Position numbers and translations under genes: made by a program. From contig JARWKL010000010.1 in the NCBI GenBank assembly GCA_029961685.1, positions 28,986,111 to 29,050,110 on the forward strand: a DNA stretch of 64,000 nucleotides, written 5' to 3'. Under the pieces are notes generated by a model. The model did no database searches, was not told where the DNA came from, and worked only from the letters and a program-made list of their open reading frames with translations. The stretch is from Aristolochia californica (Eukaryota; Streptophyta; Magnoliopsida; Piperales; Aristolochiaceae). How positions within the stretch are numbered: position 1 is the first letter of the stretch; the number at the start of each line of letters is the position of its first letter. Below are positions 45,126 through 57,708 of this stretch, piece by piece.

Positions 45126-48100
45126 ATGGCTGGTTCATTTGTCTTGGAGTCAGCTCTTCAAGAAATACTTATTGTAGTCAAACCTTCAGAGGATGATCGA
45201 TTGACACGGTTGAATGTCATCAATAAGTTCGAAAGAATAGTTCAAACTGTCGAAGGTTTGAGAGGTATCTGTCTGAGAACTGTTTAAAGTGAATTTTTTT
45301 TTTCCTGGATTGTGTGTGAATCTCTATCTTATTAAAAGCCCTCAAATGTTATTTCAGATTATCAATTAGCAAAAACCAAAATAGTGGTCTAAATAAAAAA
45401 AGATTAAAAATTATTTCCTGCATTTGTTAGACCTTGTGATCCAAGTTTTTGACATCAGTGACATTATAGAAAAAGGTATTTCAAATCAATGACTTTAAAC
45501 GATGCATTGCAATCATGGTCTTAGACAATGCATTGTGATCATCTTTTAAAATAAAAGTTATAACTTCTTAAATAGGTGTCACATCTAACTTGTAATTGGT
45601 TCTTTGAAGCCTTGTGTTGGGTACAGATAGACTCCATATTGGTGATGTTTGAAGGTTTATATTTTTTAAAAATGTTTCAAAGGCCTTTCGCATTAGATCA
45701 CCAAGATCAAGCATGCCCTAAGAGATTTGAACATATAAATGCCCTGCCATTTATCTCCCAATATACATATTAAACATGCAGAACAAAATGATGTAGTTCT
45801 CAGGAACAACTGCCAATTCTTTTATCAACGTTTATTATATCACCATAGCTGTTGCTTGAAATTTTAACTTCTTTTTGTATGCTTCTTAGAGATTGATTTC
45901 ATATGTTTGAAAATACTAACAATGTTAACAGGTGCTAATGTTGAACCATTTGGATCGTTCATTTCTAATCTCTACTCTAAATGGGGAGATTTAGATATTA
46001 CTGTCGAGCCATTGAGCACCTCTTCATCAGTTGGGAGAAGGCGCAAGCAGGATTTACTATGGAACATAATGAGAGCACTGGAAATCAGAGGTAGTTTTTC
46101 ATCACCACTTAGCTTCATTAATCCTTAACTATGATCTACAAAGCTGTGTTTTCAAAACAGAACCAGCCATCAAACCGTAGGCACTGTGACGCCGGACAGG
46201 ATAGCGATTATCCTGCTAACGATTCCACCGGTAATCTACAGGGAAAATTTGCACGAGGTCGCCCTAAAAACACAGAGAAACCGCTCTGATTTTCGATTCT
46301 CAATATCTCAAAATCAATAATAATCCTCCCTGTTCACATAACAGGGCTTTAACAAAGCTCAACACCCCCGACAAGCCCGGACTGTAGTTCAAAAAAATAA
46401 ACAAACCCAAACCCTCAAAAATCTGGTCCAACTCGGGTTCAAGAAAAAGGTCCAACTACGGATCCGACTAAAGATCCGACTATTTACCAACTTTACGCTG
46501 ATCGGTCAACTTGAGGTATTTCAAAGCCAACAACGTGCTATCTGACAATTCAGCATCATTTGGCTTGGTGTCTCCTACATCAGTCGCCTCGGGTTGGAAA
46601 GAACTCGCCCTTGAGTTCACATTAGCTTCATCGGAATCCATAAAACAAGGACTCAAGTGTTTGACATTAAAGACATCAGAAGTCCTCAAATGACTGGGGA
46701 GGCGCAATCTGTAGGCGTTATCATTGAGCCGCTGCAGGACCTCACAGGGGCCAATCTTCCGCGCCTTAAATTTAGTATACTTGCCAACAGGAAAACGATC
46801 ACGAAGTAAAATTGGCCAAACAAAATCACCAACATAAAAAAGTATCTGACGACAGCGACTGTCGGCCTTAACCTTGTACTTGGCAGTACTCTCGTGAATG
46901 GCCAGCTTCGCCTGCTCAGGCGACAGTCCAGGAGGAAGATCCTCCTCGACGTCTCCACGCTCTATCTCTACAAAAAACCTGGACAGTGAAAGCATGTTAG
47001 TAGTACCGGCTATCGGAGTAGGAGTGGGTCTTTCCCAACGAGGTGCCAACACAATCTTCTGCCCCTTGATGCTAAGGGAATAGGTATTCTTCTACCCATC
47101 ATGAATAACATTATGATCATATTGCCAAGGGAGGTCTAACAAGACATGACAAGCATCCATAGAGACAACATCACACCAAGCATTATCAAAATATTTCATG
47201 CCGATGGAAAAAGATACGAGGCATCGCCTATCGACTGTTACCTCGTTGCCTTTAGTCAGCCATGCCAACTTGTAAGATTTGGGATGGCGATCTGTCTTCA
47301 ACTGCAATTTCTGGATAGTCTCTTCTGACACAACATTCTCACAACTACCACTGTCAATGATCATCTTGCAGACTGTATCTGCGACTATGCAGGTCGTGTG
47401 AAAAATATTGGTCCGCAGCCAATCATCCCCTGAATTCCCCTTGGGAGTCAACAGACTCTTACGAACAACCAGAGTTTCATGACCATCACCATACAACACA
47501 TCTCCATCCTCATCATCATCATACACAGGCTCACCAATTTCCTCATTTTCATCTACCACGTCTTCTTCAATTAAAAGATTTTTTCCCTTCTGACTAGCAG
47601 GTTTCCTACACTCAGTGGCCTTATGGCCTTGCTCACCACATCGGAAACATCTAATACGTGAGTTAGAAGTACCTTGTGTAGGTTGCTGGGCAGGAACGGA
47701 TTCTGGAGGACGAGCTGGTGGGCTGCTTTAATCACTTCTGATCATGGGCCTTCGGTTCTGCTGTTTTTCCACAGCCAATGCACACTGGTATGCTTCAGAA
47801 ACGGTCCACAGCGAGTGAAGACTGAGGACATCCTACAGGGGCTGGCGTAACCCCCCCAAACACCGTGCCACCATCTGCTCTTCCGTCTCGGATAAATCAT
47901 TTCGGGCGATCAACTGATAGAACTCCTCCATGTAATCATCCATCAATCTCATGCCTTTCCTCAACAAATGAAGTCGCTGAAACAAGGTTTGAGTGGAGTC
48001 GAAAGGAAGGAAGTGACCCTTCATCTTCTTCTTCATCTTCTCCCAATCAGTGATCTTGGCCTTGCCCCTACCGGTCTCATGATCGCCTCAACTGCTCCCA

Positions 48101-50478
48101 CCACGCAAATGCTCTGCCCTTGAGTTTGATGGCAACCAGTTTCACCTTGACACGATCTGGGACTTCCTTATACTCGAAGATACGCTTGATTTCATGCAAC
48201 CAGTCGACGAATCCTTCAGCCTGTAACGTACCAGAAAACTCGGGTAACGTCACTCGGAAACTGAGTTTTCTGGGCAGGAACGGATTCTGGAGGACGAGCT
48301 GGTGGGCTGCTTTGATCGCTTCTGGTCATGGACCTTCGGTTCTACTGTTTTCCACAGCCAATGCACACTGGTATGCTTCAGAAACGGTCCAAAACGAGTG
48401 AAGATTCAGGACATCCTGCAGGGGCTAGCGTAACCCCCCCAAATACCGTGCCACCATCTGCTCTTTCGTCTCGGATAAATCATTCCGGGCGATCAACTGA
48501 TAGAACTCCTCCGTGTAATCATCCATCGATCTCATGCCTTTCCTCAACAAATGAAGTCACTGAAACAAGGTTTGAGTGTAGCCGAAAGGAAGGAAGTGAC
48601 CCTTCATCTTCTTCTTCATCTTCTCCCAATCAGTGATCTTGGCCTTGCCCCTGCCGGTCTCGTGATCGCCTCAACTGCTCCCACCACGCAGATGTTCTGC
48701 CCTTGAGTTTGATGGCAACCAGTTTCACCTTGACACGATCTGGGACTTCCTTATACTCGAAGATACGCTCGATTTCATGCAACCAGTCGACGAATCCTTC
48801 GGCCTGTAACGTGCCAGAAAACTTGGGTAACGTCACTCGGAAACCGAGATCTCCAGATCAATCCCCCCGACAGCAGTGCTCCCAGACTCGAGCATGATTG
48901 CGATATGGGTTTTCGAACCTGGCATCGGAATCACGATCGTCCATCTCACGATCACCGAAATTCTGTGTAGTCATACGCTGAGTTAACTCCGCGACTTGTC
49001 ACTGTAAATCTTCAATCATCACATTCTGAAGATTACGGTCACGGTGTGGGGCTTCCTCGTTCGGACCCGGCCCGCGACGACCACTAGCCATGTAAACTGG
49101 CGAAATTTCACCCCTGGAAGGCGCTGCGGCGCTGGTATAACAGCAGATGTGTCGCTCGTTTCCCCAATTCGAAATTTGAGAAAAAACAGGATTTCCCCCA
49201 AATCGAAAAAAATTGACGCTAGCGAAATCCCCTGAAATCGGAATTTCTGAGCCCCTGTTTTCGAAATCGAGACTTCTCCGGCCGTCGTCTCCGGCAGCCC
49301 TCTCCGTCCGTCACCTCCCGCGACGCTATCATCTCGCGCGAGGTTCTCCTTTCTCGGACGAACCTCTGTTTCGGCACCCCTGTTTTCCGTCAGTCCCGAA
49401 CTCCTTCTGTTCGGCCAGCTCCGTCGACGGCAGTTCCGGCCACGGCGACAGCAACGGCAACGTCGTACGGCAGTTCCGACAGTGACGACGTTGATCTCGA
49501 GCCCTCTCCCTACCGAATCCCTATCTTCCGACATCAGTCACAAACAGCTGCTCTGTTCGGTTGAGTCCCAAGTTCTTCTGGCAGCAGTGTCAAACGGTAG
49601 CTCTGGTGACGGCGATGGCGATGGCGTCGTCTTCGTCAACCCTTCTAACTGCTTCTCGCTGCAGCGTATCTGGTGAGACCTAGCTTCTTCCCCAGGCTGA
49701 AGCTTTGATACCAACTGACGTCGGATAGGATAGCGATTATCCTGCAAACGATTCCACCGGTAATCTACAGGGAAAATTTGCAAGAGGTCGCCCTAAAAAC
49801 ACAGAGAAACCTCTCTGATTTTTGATTCTCAATATCTCAAAATCAATAATAATCCTCCCTGTTCACATAACAGAGATTTAACAAAGCACAACGCCCCCGA
49901 CAAGCCCGAGCTGCAGCTCACAAAAATAAACAAACCCAAACCCTCAAAAATCTGGTCCAACCCGGGTTCAAGAAAAAGGTCCAACTACGAATCCGACTAA
50001 AGATCCGACTACTTACCCGCTTTACGCTGATCGGTCAACTTGAGGTTTTTCAAAGCCAACAACGTGCTATCTGAAAATTCAGCATCATCTGGCTCGGTGT
50101 CTCCTGCATCTCATTGCTGGTTCCAGTCTAACTGGCCCAGATAGACCAGGTTCAACCTGTGCTTGGGCAAAAATGGGATCCTGCCCCTATGTTTATTGAA
50201 CAGAAAACAGTGGTTTGGCAGGCTGGTTAGTGGTTAAACATTTACCAAGACCTGTTATAGGTCAATCCTTTGAATCCTTCCCCCAGCACAAAATATAAAA
50301 TATTTGCCCCTTATCTAATGACCTAATAGGTCAAACCGTTCTGGTTTACTGGTTGAACTGGTTCAGCCAGCTGGTTTCTTTTGTTTTACTTGAAATTGTT
50401 TATTCCCTTACTGCAAAGGACTGCAGTTCTGGTTCAGCTCAGTTGAGCCAACCAGTCCGGACCCCTGGCTCCTCTGCG

Positions 50479-50512
<34 letters not shown>

Positions 50513-53500
50513 CTCGGTGAGTCGTTACACCATGGTTCTAATAACATTAGTTCAGAAACCTTGGTTCATTGTTATATTCTCCCCCCTTTCTACTAAAGTT
50601 TACTGCTTGAGAATTAGATTTGGGTGATTTTAAGTTGCTGTACTTCTTTATCTTAAGGCATCGTGGATCACATATCTTGACAACTTCCTTCTTTTGGAAT
50701 ATCCTTTTTCTTGTTATTTCTTTCTCTTCTTTTTCATATTCATCTCTCGTCGTTTTATGATCTCTTCTTCAATCTTGTACTTGCTGCAGTATATAAATCT
50801 TTCACTCTCTTTTTGGTTTATCAGTTTGCCTTCAAGGAGAGCTTTTTCAAAGAAACTGAAGGAATGAGACCTTATGATTCAAACATATATGATTATAGTG
50901 AAAATCAGCAAGAATCTGTAATAATCTATAATGAAACATTTTTCGTAAAGTGACCATCTACTTTCTGTTAGCAGTTGCTGTTGTTAGTCTAATATTTAAA
51001 TACATGGTGATACTGTCTTGACAGCTATAGCAGAAGGTTAGTGGATTCTAGTTGATCAGAAGATTATGCAATCTTTTCGTGGATCACATTTCTTAAGTCA
51101 TCTTTCATAAATGCATTCTGACTTTGGCCTTCCGAATGTTGACTTCACAGACAGCTCTTTATGGCTTTCTTTTGACCTTTAATGTTGCTGTTGATTTGTT
51201 CATAAGAATGAGGTCACTCTGTGATCTACTGGGGCACTGCTTGCTGATGCCAGCTGCTAGGTTTAGACTACTTACACAGGATCTCTCTTTTTGTGCGACT
51301 ATGATCATTTTGCAGTTCATGCAGCTGCTGGTATTAGAAATGGTAGTGGGATGTAGCCTGGTAAAGGGTGAGTGCAGAAGAGAGTATTTTGTAATGGGAA
51401 AAGTGGCAAGGCATAAGAAAAGCAGAGCTTGCAATTGGTTGTGTTTATCTCCTTTACTAAATTTAGTATATTAAAAAACAAAGATTGCAATTGATTGTGT
51501 TATTCTAGTGTGTGGTTAAGTAATGTGCATGACCATATTGCTTTGAAGCTCCTTTTGGTGAAAAAACACATCAGGTGTCTTTTCTTGAGAATCTCAAAAC
51601 ATGTGTTTTTTTATAATGTTGGAAAATTTTAGAAGTTTTTCCTTTACAATTTCCACTACTGTATAGCTGCTAAAGAATGTTTCAAACTTGTATCTATTAT
51701 TAGCAATAGAACTGAGAAACTGTGCCTTATGTTAGGGCTATGCAAATTAAGTGTTCAATGCATTATATTTTCTCACCCTAGCTGGCTTGTACTCAAAATC
51801 CGAATACCCCCTAGCAATGCTTGCTTACTATAGTTGCTGGTTTTCTATCTCTTTTTTTCTGTTTGAATTTCTACTTAAATAAGCTAACAGCTCCATAAGT
51901 AGTTTATTCAACATAAAAGCAATCTATTTCACGTAATACAGTTTCTTGATAGGAGTGTAGTTTTGTTCAAGGTCATGTGTCATTGACTGCAGCCTCTGAA
52001 TCTGACTTAACAGCTTGCAGCTTACTATTGTTCTTTTAAATCTTTGGTTGTTGTACTATGTACTAAATAACTAAAACAAATTCTTCTGGCATATCATTTG
52101 ACATGTTTCTGATTTTCAGATTTTCTTACATAGGCTAGGATCCAGTGAAGGTTTATTAAGCTTCATTTTCACCAAGAATTTGTATTTGATTTCTTTCTTT
52201 TTAGTATGTGAATAGCATGGTCATTCTTCATGTCGAGAAACATATTTGGGGGTATTATGGTCGTTTGTCACTAAGGGCATAGTGTGAATAGTCCCTCTCA
52301 CTTATCTGGTTTCTTAGTATCAGAGTGTTGTGTTTGATTTATCTTTATATATCCAGAATAGGTTAAGTTATAAGTTATGGCAAGAAGGGCAATCTTATCG
52401 TTGTTCTTTCATTTTCTTTAGTTAAAAGATATGTAGGGACAAAAGGGGTTGAGCCCAACTGCTGGTTCGGTCTCTTTTAGATCTGTGGGCACTGTTGTCA
52501 TTATTCTCTGTTTTACTTAAGCAAAAGATATTAGGGGACAAATAGGTTGAGCCTAACCTCTCATTCAATCTCTCCTTGTTCTGCGACAACTCTGTTATTT
52601 ATCTCTTCTCTTGCCTCGTAAATCTTCAAATTTAACTCTATTTATTAATTAATTTCTTCCATGGTTTAAATGGTTGAAATTCTTCCTGTTCTTCTCTGCA
52701 GGTGTACATAAGTTGGAATTCATTCCAAGGGCGAGGGTTCCTATTTTAAAATTTGAGAGCAAACAAAGCATTTCATGTGACATCTCAATTGATAATCTTC
52801 TATGTCAAATCAAATCCAAATACTTTTTGTGGATAAGTGATATAGATGAACGGTTCCGTGATATGGTTTTGTTGGTCAGTTGTGTACTTGTTTATTTACC
52901 AATCGTTTCAGTAACCTGATTTCTTGTAGGTGAAGGATATTTTTCACACGATTTTCATATGTAGGTCAAAGAATGGGCGAAGGCACAAGGCATAAATGAC
53001 CCCAAAAATGGCACATTTAATTCATATTCACTTACTTTACTTGTTATCTTTCATTTCCAGGTAAATTCTGTAATATTCTGTTTATAAGGGTTATGAAACA
53101 TTAAGAAATTCTTCTTCCATTTGGGCCAAAGCATGTACTTTGTCATTGAGGATGTTTACACCTTGATCACTATATTATGAATTGATGGGGTTGTGTTGTC
53201 TATCGGGAGAATAATGATTCCATCTCATTAGTATGAACACTGCCGCTGACTAATGTAAGAATCAGTAACTCAAATGGGGTGAAGAAGTCTCTGAAACATC
53301 CCATTCTTTTACTGATTTAGTTCCAGTTGCATCCTAGGTTTCTTGTTCTTGAAAGTTCGATGTTGCTTTCTGAAATATTTAAGCCTTTTTTTGGTTTTAA
53401 AGCTAATAAGTGTAGTTACATGAGGTATGTTGCTGAGAAGTTCCTGTGCCTGTTGATTGCAGACATGTGAGCCATCAATATTACCTCCGCTGATGAGCAT

Positions 53501-55279
53501 CTTTGATGGAAATATTGCCGATCTTATCGGTACATAGCATTTACAAGATTCAGTAATTGATGGGAGTGCCTAAATGCTTGTCTATTCTCTCATTGACTCA
53601 ATAACAAGAATTTATGGAGGCTTCAAGTGTGGAGTTAATCTGAGTTTTGTTTATGAGGTGTAGTTTCTAAGAAGTGCTGAGTGTCTGTAGTTATATTTTT
53701 GTAGGAATGCGGTCACATGCTTCAATCGAAACTACTTGTGCTGAAAACATAGCAAGGTTCAAACGTGAAAGATACAGAAGAAATCAAAGCACACTGTCTG
53801 AACTGTTTGTTTCATTCTTTGAGATGGTAATCGTTGTGTCACGTACTCTAAATATTGCTTGTTATAGAAATGGTTCCTTTGTAATGTTTAAATGTCTTTG
53901 AAAGTCTGATGGATTCCTGCAGATACTGAAATCTGGTAATGGTTTAGTTGTAATCCAGACGAAAGAAAAGTGAAAGAAAAGAAAAGAAATATGAGTGGAA
54001 ATGTTTATGGAGAGAGGTAGTGAGAGGTCACGCGGATTTTTATTTATTCTACAAACATTGTACAAGACCAAAATACTCCATGACTTGCATGAATGAGTTA
54101 CTTATATCATATATTTCAACAGATGTGGGTTGTATCTGTGTTTCTATCAGGGTATATTTTATATCATCTTCCTAGAATCTGAAATGGAGGATGGATCTAA
54201 ACAATACCAACATAATTAGGAAGGCACTGTGATGATGATAATGTGCAATTTTTCTCTGGTATTCCAATGTTTTTTAATTTTTCAGCATTGAATATTTTCC
54301 AGTACAAAGTGTGATTGGCTCGTTGTACCTAGGAGTATACTAGTGGATACCACCAAATATGTATTACCTTGTAATTTAACCGTCACATTTAAAAATGTGT
54401 ATGATTTGGGTTACTCTTTGAATTTGTGTTGAATGATTGAAGTTTTTATTGAAATCTCACTGTCTTTCCAAAACTTTTCTTATATGCTCTGTCTCTTACA
54501 GTTCTCCAAGATCAAGACATATTCAGCAGAACATGTTATTTGTACATATACTGGAAATTGGGAACGCAAATGGAGTCAATCCAGATGGATGATGACGTCC
54601 TCTCCAATACTTGTAAGGCATTTAGTTATGTGCACTTCCTGTAACTGATCAACCAAATAATCTTTTTCTATGATGATTATCTTTTCTTTCCTTTCAAGGG
54701 AGATACAGGGTAAATAGACCAATTAACCTCATTGATCATGCTGGAGTCTTCCAAACCAGGATTGCAGAAAAAGGAAACTGGAGTTTTGTAAAAATTATAT
54801 GGTGCTAATTTATTATTTGAATTTAGTTGTCCAGGTTGGCTCAAGGATTGAGGTTCCGAAATATTATTAACCTCATTATTTGGTAACTGAACTAGGTGTT
54901 TGGACTCTTGATACGTTGATAATGACATTCAGTATATATTAATTTGGAAACTTGTTACTAATTTAATATTTTTATACATAAGAACCTATGTAACGTTTTG
55001 ACTTATGAATTGTAATGTTTATGCCTACTTCACATTTGTTGGTTGCAGATCGAGGATCCATTTGAGCAGACAGAGAATGCTGCAAGATCTGTTGGTATAA
55101 TTGAATATTACAAGATTGCTAAAACTTTTCAGGAGACCCACGATAAACTTTCATCTGTATTATCGAAGAACTCTTTGATTCCCATTCTGGTGAGGCCAGA
55201 AATTTGTCGACTGCTTGGAGTAAGAGCTCCACAACGTGATCTGTCACCTTTACAACTTCTGCAAGACCTTTACGTATAG
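45126..55279 (+). CDS. HESO1: HESO1-like terminal uridylyltransferase, copy B (8 exons)
   Basis: Exons: 45126-45264, 45932-46090, 52702-52874, 52965-53060, 53463-53529, 53705-53826, 54502-54612, 55049-55279. Each has the same length as in copy A. All splice sites are GT-AG and the product is again 365 aa. The catalytic core is kept ([38 protein letters not shown]). By hand I count 22 amino-acid replacements against copy A and only 5 silent codon changes. Replacements include T49N, Y53F, S120K, K252M and K259Y, none at a catalytic residue. Intron 2 is 6.6 kb and carries the same gypsy insertion. Unlike copy A, its 3' flank continues naturally past 55444. A spliced 5' leader is implied by the acceptor TACTTGGCAG just before the ATG. 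Confidence 0.88.
46187..46582 (-). repeat. LTR, left, gypsy copy B
   Basis: TGACGCCGGACAGGATAGCG to CTCCTACATCA; pairs with 49716-50111. Confidence 0.88.
46480..49091 (-). pseudogene. Gypsy gag-protease-integrase-tail frame, copy B
   Basis: Starts at the ATG at 49091. Gag contains [18 protein letters not shown]. The protease part (47559-47092) retains the canonical [10 protein letters not shown], unlike copy A, but a stop at 47092 separates it from the integrase tail (47052-46480: [35 protein letters not shown]). No RT, RNase H or integrase core is present. Broken by stops and the internal duplication. Confidence 0.82.
47688..48850 (-). repeat. 584-bp tandem duplication within gypsy gag, copy B
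   Basis: GGGCAGGAACGGATTCTGGA at 47688 recurs at 48272, and the sequences then run in parallel for about 580 bases (both contain 'caatgcacactggtatgctt' and 'gtgccaccatctgctctt'). Copy A has a single unit (26687-27270), so the duplication arose after A and B separated. Confidence 0.88.
49716..50111 (-). repeat. LTR, right, gypsy copy B
   Basis: TGACGTCGGATAGGATAGCG to CTCCTGCATCT, followed by CATTG. Confidence 0.88.
50479..50510 (+). repeat. Poly-C tract (32 C) in HESO1 intron 2, copy B
   Basis: 32 consecutive C bases at the position homologous to 28887-28914. The native intron continues from 50117 to 52701 without a gene. Confidence 0.95.
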
Positions 55280-55875
55280 CCCTCCATCTTCATCGGTGAG
55301 GTCTAACATGGAGACGCAAATGTGGGGGTGAAGGTACATTTCATCAGTGATCAGCTGTTATTTGCGACAATTAATATCTAGTTCAAATTCAGCTGGAGAG
55401 TCTGATAGCTTCGGTCGTTCTGGGAAGCCAAGATATCTGTACTTTGATCTTTTAAGTGGATTGTCAGGGCATATAAACATTGTATTATTGTGTTCTTGTA
55501 TGATTGGATATTGTTTGTTGAAGTTGCACCGTATGCTAGCTTAATGATCAAAACTGATAGTAGCGTTTTCCATGATTGGATAGATTATTATAAACAACCT
55601 CCTCAAGTCTTGTTGGGGGAGGTTCGAGATGGCTTTTAGAAGTTCTTCATGCAGGTGTCGGTCATCTGTGGTAAGGGATTAGTTAAAGTCTCTATTTGCA
55701 GATTTGGTGGTGCAGACCCATGTGCTCCCTTCCATGTATTCAATTTGCACATTTGGTTATCACAGCCGTTGACCATTATTATCAAAATTGTACCTTAAAG
55801 CCTAGAAAGTTTCCTTATAGGAATGATCTCAATTTTGTCCTATTAACGTACTTTTTCATAAAAGGTTTTACAACC
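55280..55875 (+). other. 3' flank of HESO1-like copy B
   Basis: Collinear with copy A up to GCCAAGATATCTGTACTT (A 33918, B 55444), then unique. It is probably the natural 3' UTR and downstream region, the part copy A has lost. No gene is recognised. Confidence 0.5.
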
Positions 55876-56290
55876 CATTGCTGAAAACCTCAAAGTTTCC
55901 TTATAGGAATGATCAAATAGATAATTTTTCTTGTAAACCTTGTTAAAATGTGAGAAGGGAGAGGGAGAAGGGAGAGGGAGGCCGCAGAGAGACGGAGGAG
56001 AAGAGAGAGGGAGGCCGCAAAAAGACAGAGGACGGAGAGACGGAGACCGGAGAGAGACGGTGAACAAGAGAGAGGGAGCAGAGAGAACGGGGGCCGCAAG
56101 GAGACGAGAGAGGGGAAAAACAATTAAAATCGCCTAGGGTTCGAACCCCGGCGTTTGCTTCATCTGGATCTGGATGATTGATAAAAACGTGCGGAAACCA
56201 GATTCCATAACTTCTGATTTTCGGATTCATGTTAGATGACTTCAACTCATCTAACGATAATGCGACAGAAGGTCATTTCTGCGTCAACTG
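55876..56290. other. GA-rich block between copies B and C
   Basis: 55950-56115 is a purine-rich run of GGGAGAGGGAGGCCGCA-like units, followed by 'gttcatgt'-like and 'gatgacttcaactcatctaa' strings. It resembles the GA-rich right part of the TIR family (20830-21027 and 59210-59528) and is probably a remnant of it. It marks the boundary where copy C's flank (from about 56295) begins. Confidence 0.4.
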
Positions 56291-56473
56291 TTTTTAGAGA
56301 ACTGTTGACGTCTCTGACGGCTGTGCCAAAAATCGTAATTACTTTTCGCGTCTTCCCGTTTCTCGTATTCGACGTCCAAGTACAAAATGTCAGTGGTCAT
56401 ACACAGGAGCAGAACAAAAACCCTCTCCATTAAGCAAACTGCTCTTTCCGCCCAACTTCGATCGTCCCCTTTT

Positions 56474-56910
56474 TTACTTTTGTCTTCCGGCCGTACGATT
56501 CCTTTGCCTTTTCCTTTTCATTTCCCTGAGATCAAACACCTCGCTGTAGAGAATGAAGTCTCCGAGAAGACTGAAGTCTTTGCGTGCCTCTGTTGCTCGT
56601 GAAGATATTGTTCTTGTGAACATCTGGTGATCATCTCCTCCGTTCTCATATTTGAAATCTACCATGACATACTCCCTGTCTGATTTTAAATTTGTGATTT
56701 TCTTTCCTTGATTATGGATAGTCTTACAATTAGATTACTGAAAGCTGCCGGAAGTTCATTTCGTTTTTCACTCTTTAATTTCGTACTTGTGTCTTCATTG
56801 AATTGTTGTTTCTTGCTTTGTAACTTCAAATTCTCTTTTCGTTTCTTCTCAAGGTCGCTTGATTTTTTAGTTTTAGTTTTTAACATGGCGTAAGTAGCCA
56901 GCAGTGTCAT
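56474..56910 (-). pseudogene. Duplicate of the divergent Lys-rich ORF, copy C
   Basis: Starts MTLLATYAMLKTKTKKSSD and keeps LKLQSKKQQFNEDTSTKLK. A small deletion near 56730 shifts the frame, and the C-terminal YENGGDDHQM part continues in another frame at 56474-56665. Confidence 0.35.
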
Positions 56911-57708
56911 CGGATGTTTGTTGGATGATTATATCAAACTCTTCAATGGAAATCAAGTGCATGATACAATGAAGCCTTGCATCTGCTAGCATGGAAGTCT
57001 CTAGTTAACTCCGGTACTTTTTATTGCTTTTTGTACGAAATACCATTAATTGTTTCGTTGTGATCTTCAAGTTGTCTTTTTTATATCAAATACGCATATG
57101 TGCCATATATACATGTGCTAAGTCAAGCTAGTGTGAATGACCTTGCAATATATTTTAATGTTGCTCTCAAAGGTCAACCTTTTGCAGGACCATCTGCAAC
57201 ATATTTGTCAAATGGCACAATATTCTTAAATTTTGGAAAACAATTGATGGTATGTTTCTCAGCATAACAATTTGGGGTCCAGTAATCTATAAATTTCTTG
57301 TGCAAAGCTCCTAGGAGAATGTGAGCAATTCTGAAAAGCTTGGTTTAAACTTTGTTATCCTAAACTGTGATTGTCTGCACCTGTCTTAGGTTGCTCATAA
57401 TCTCAGATACTTGATCTTCTGGTTTCTTCAGTAAATCGCAGCTAGAGAACACACTGGCTTTAACACTCTTGATTAAGATGTTGGTTTACTTAAAAGCTCC
57501 TGTAGTGTATGAAGTGTTAGAAATGACATTGCTCTTGCGCCTGCTTTTATATTCTCAGTTCCCTGTTGTGGATGTGAGTCATAACTGGTTCTAAACAAAT
57601 GCTTGTCTAGTACCATATTGAATTATGTTGTTTCAAACTCAAGTTTTTTGTTAATTCCAATGATTATTTTGTAATCATTTTATGTTGAGCTTATACTTGG
57701 CAGGTATC

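Larger units (their letters stand above)
46187..50111 (-). mobile_element. Ty3/gypsy derivative in HESO1 intron 2, copy B
   Basis: The same insertion as in copy A: same site, orientation and internal deletion, with LTRs at 46187-46582 and 49716-50111. The flanks are CACTG (46182-46186) and CATTG (50112-50116), so one target duplicate has a substitution, and the right LTR terminus reads TGCATCT. The primer site is at 49702-49713 on the minus strand. The element is longer than in copy A because part of gag is tandemly duplicated. Confidence 0.92.

Noticed and set aside
55890..56245. Several overlapping ORFs on both strands
   Set aside because: Products of a purine-rich repeat; composition is Arg/Glu/Gly or Ser/Leu/Pro only.
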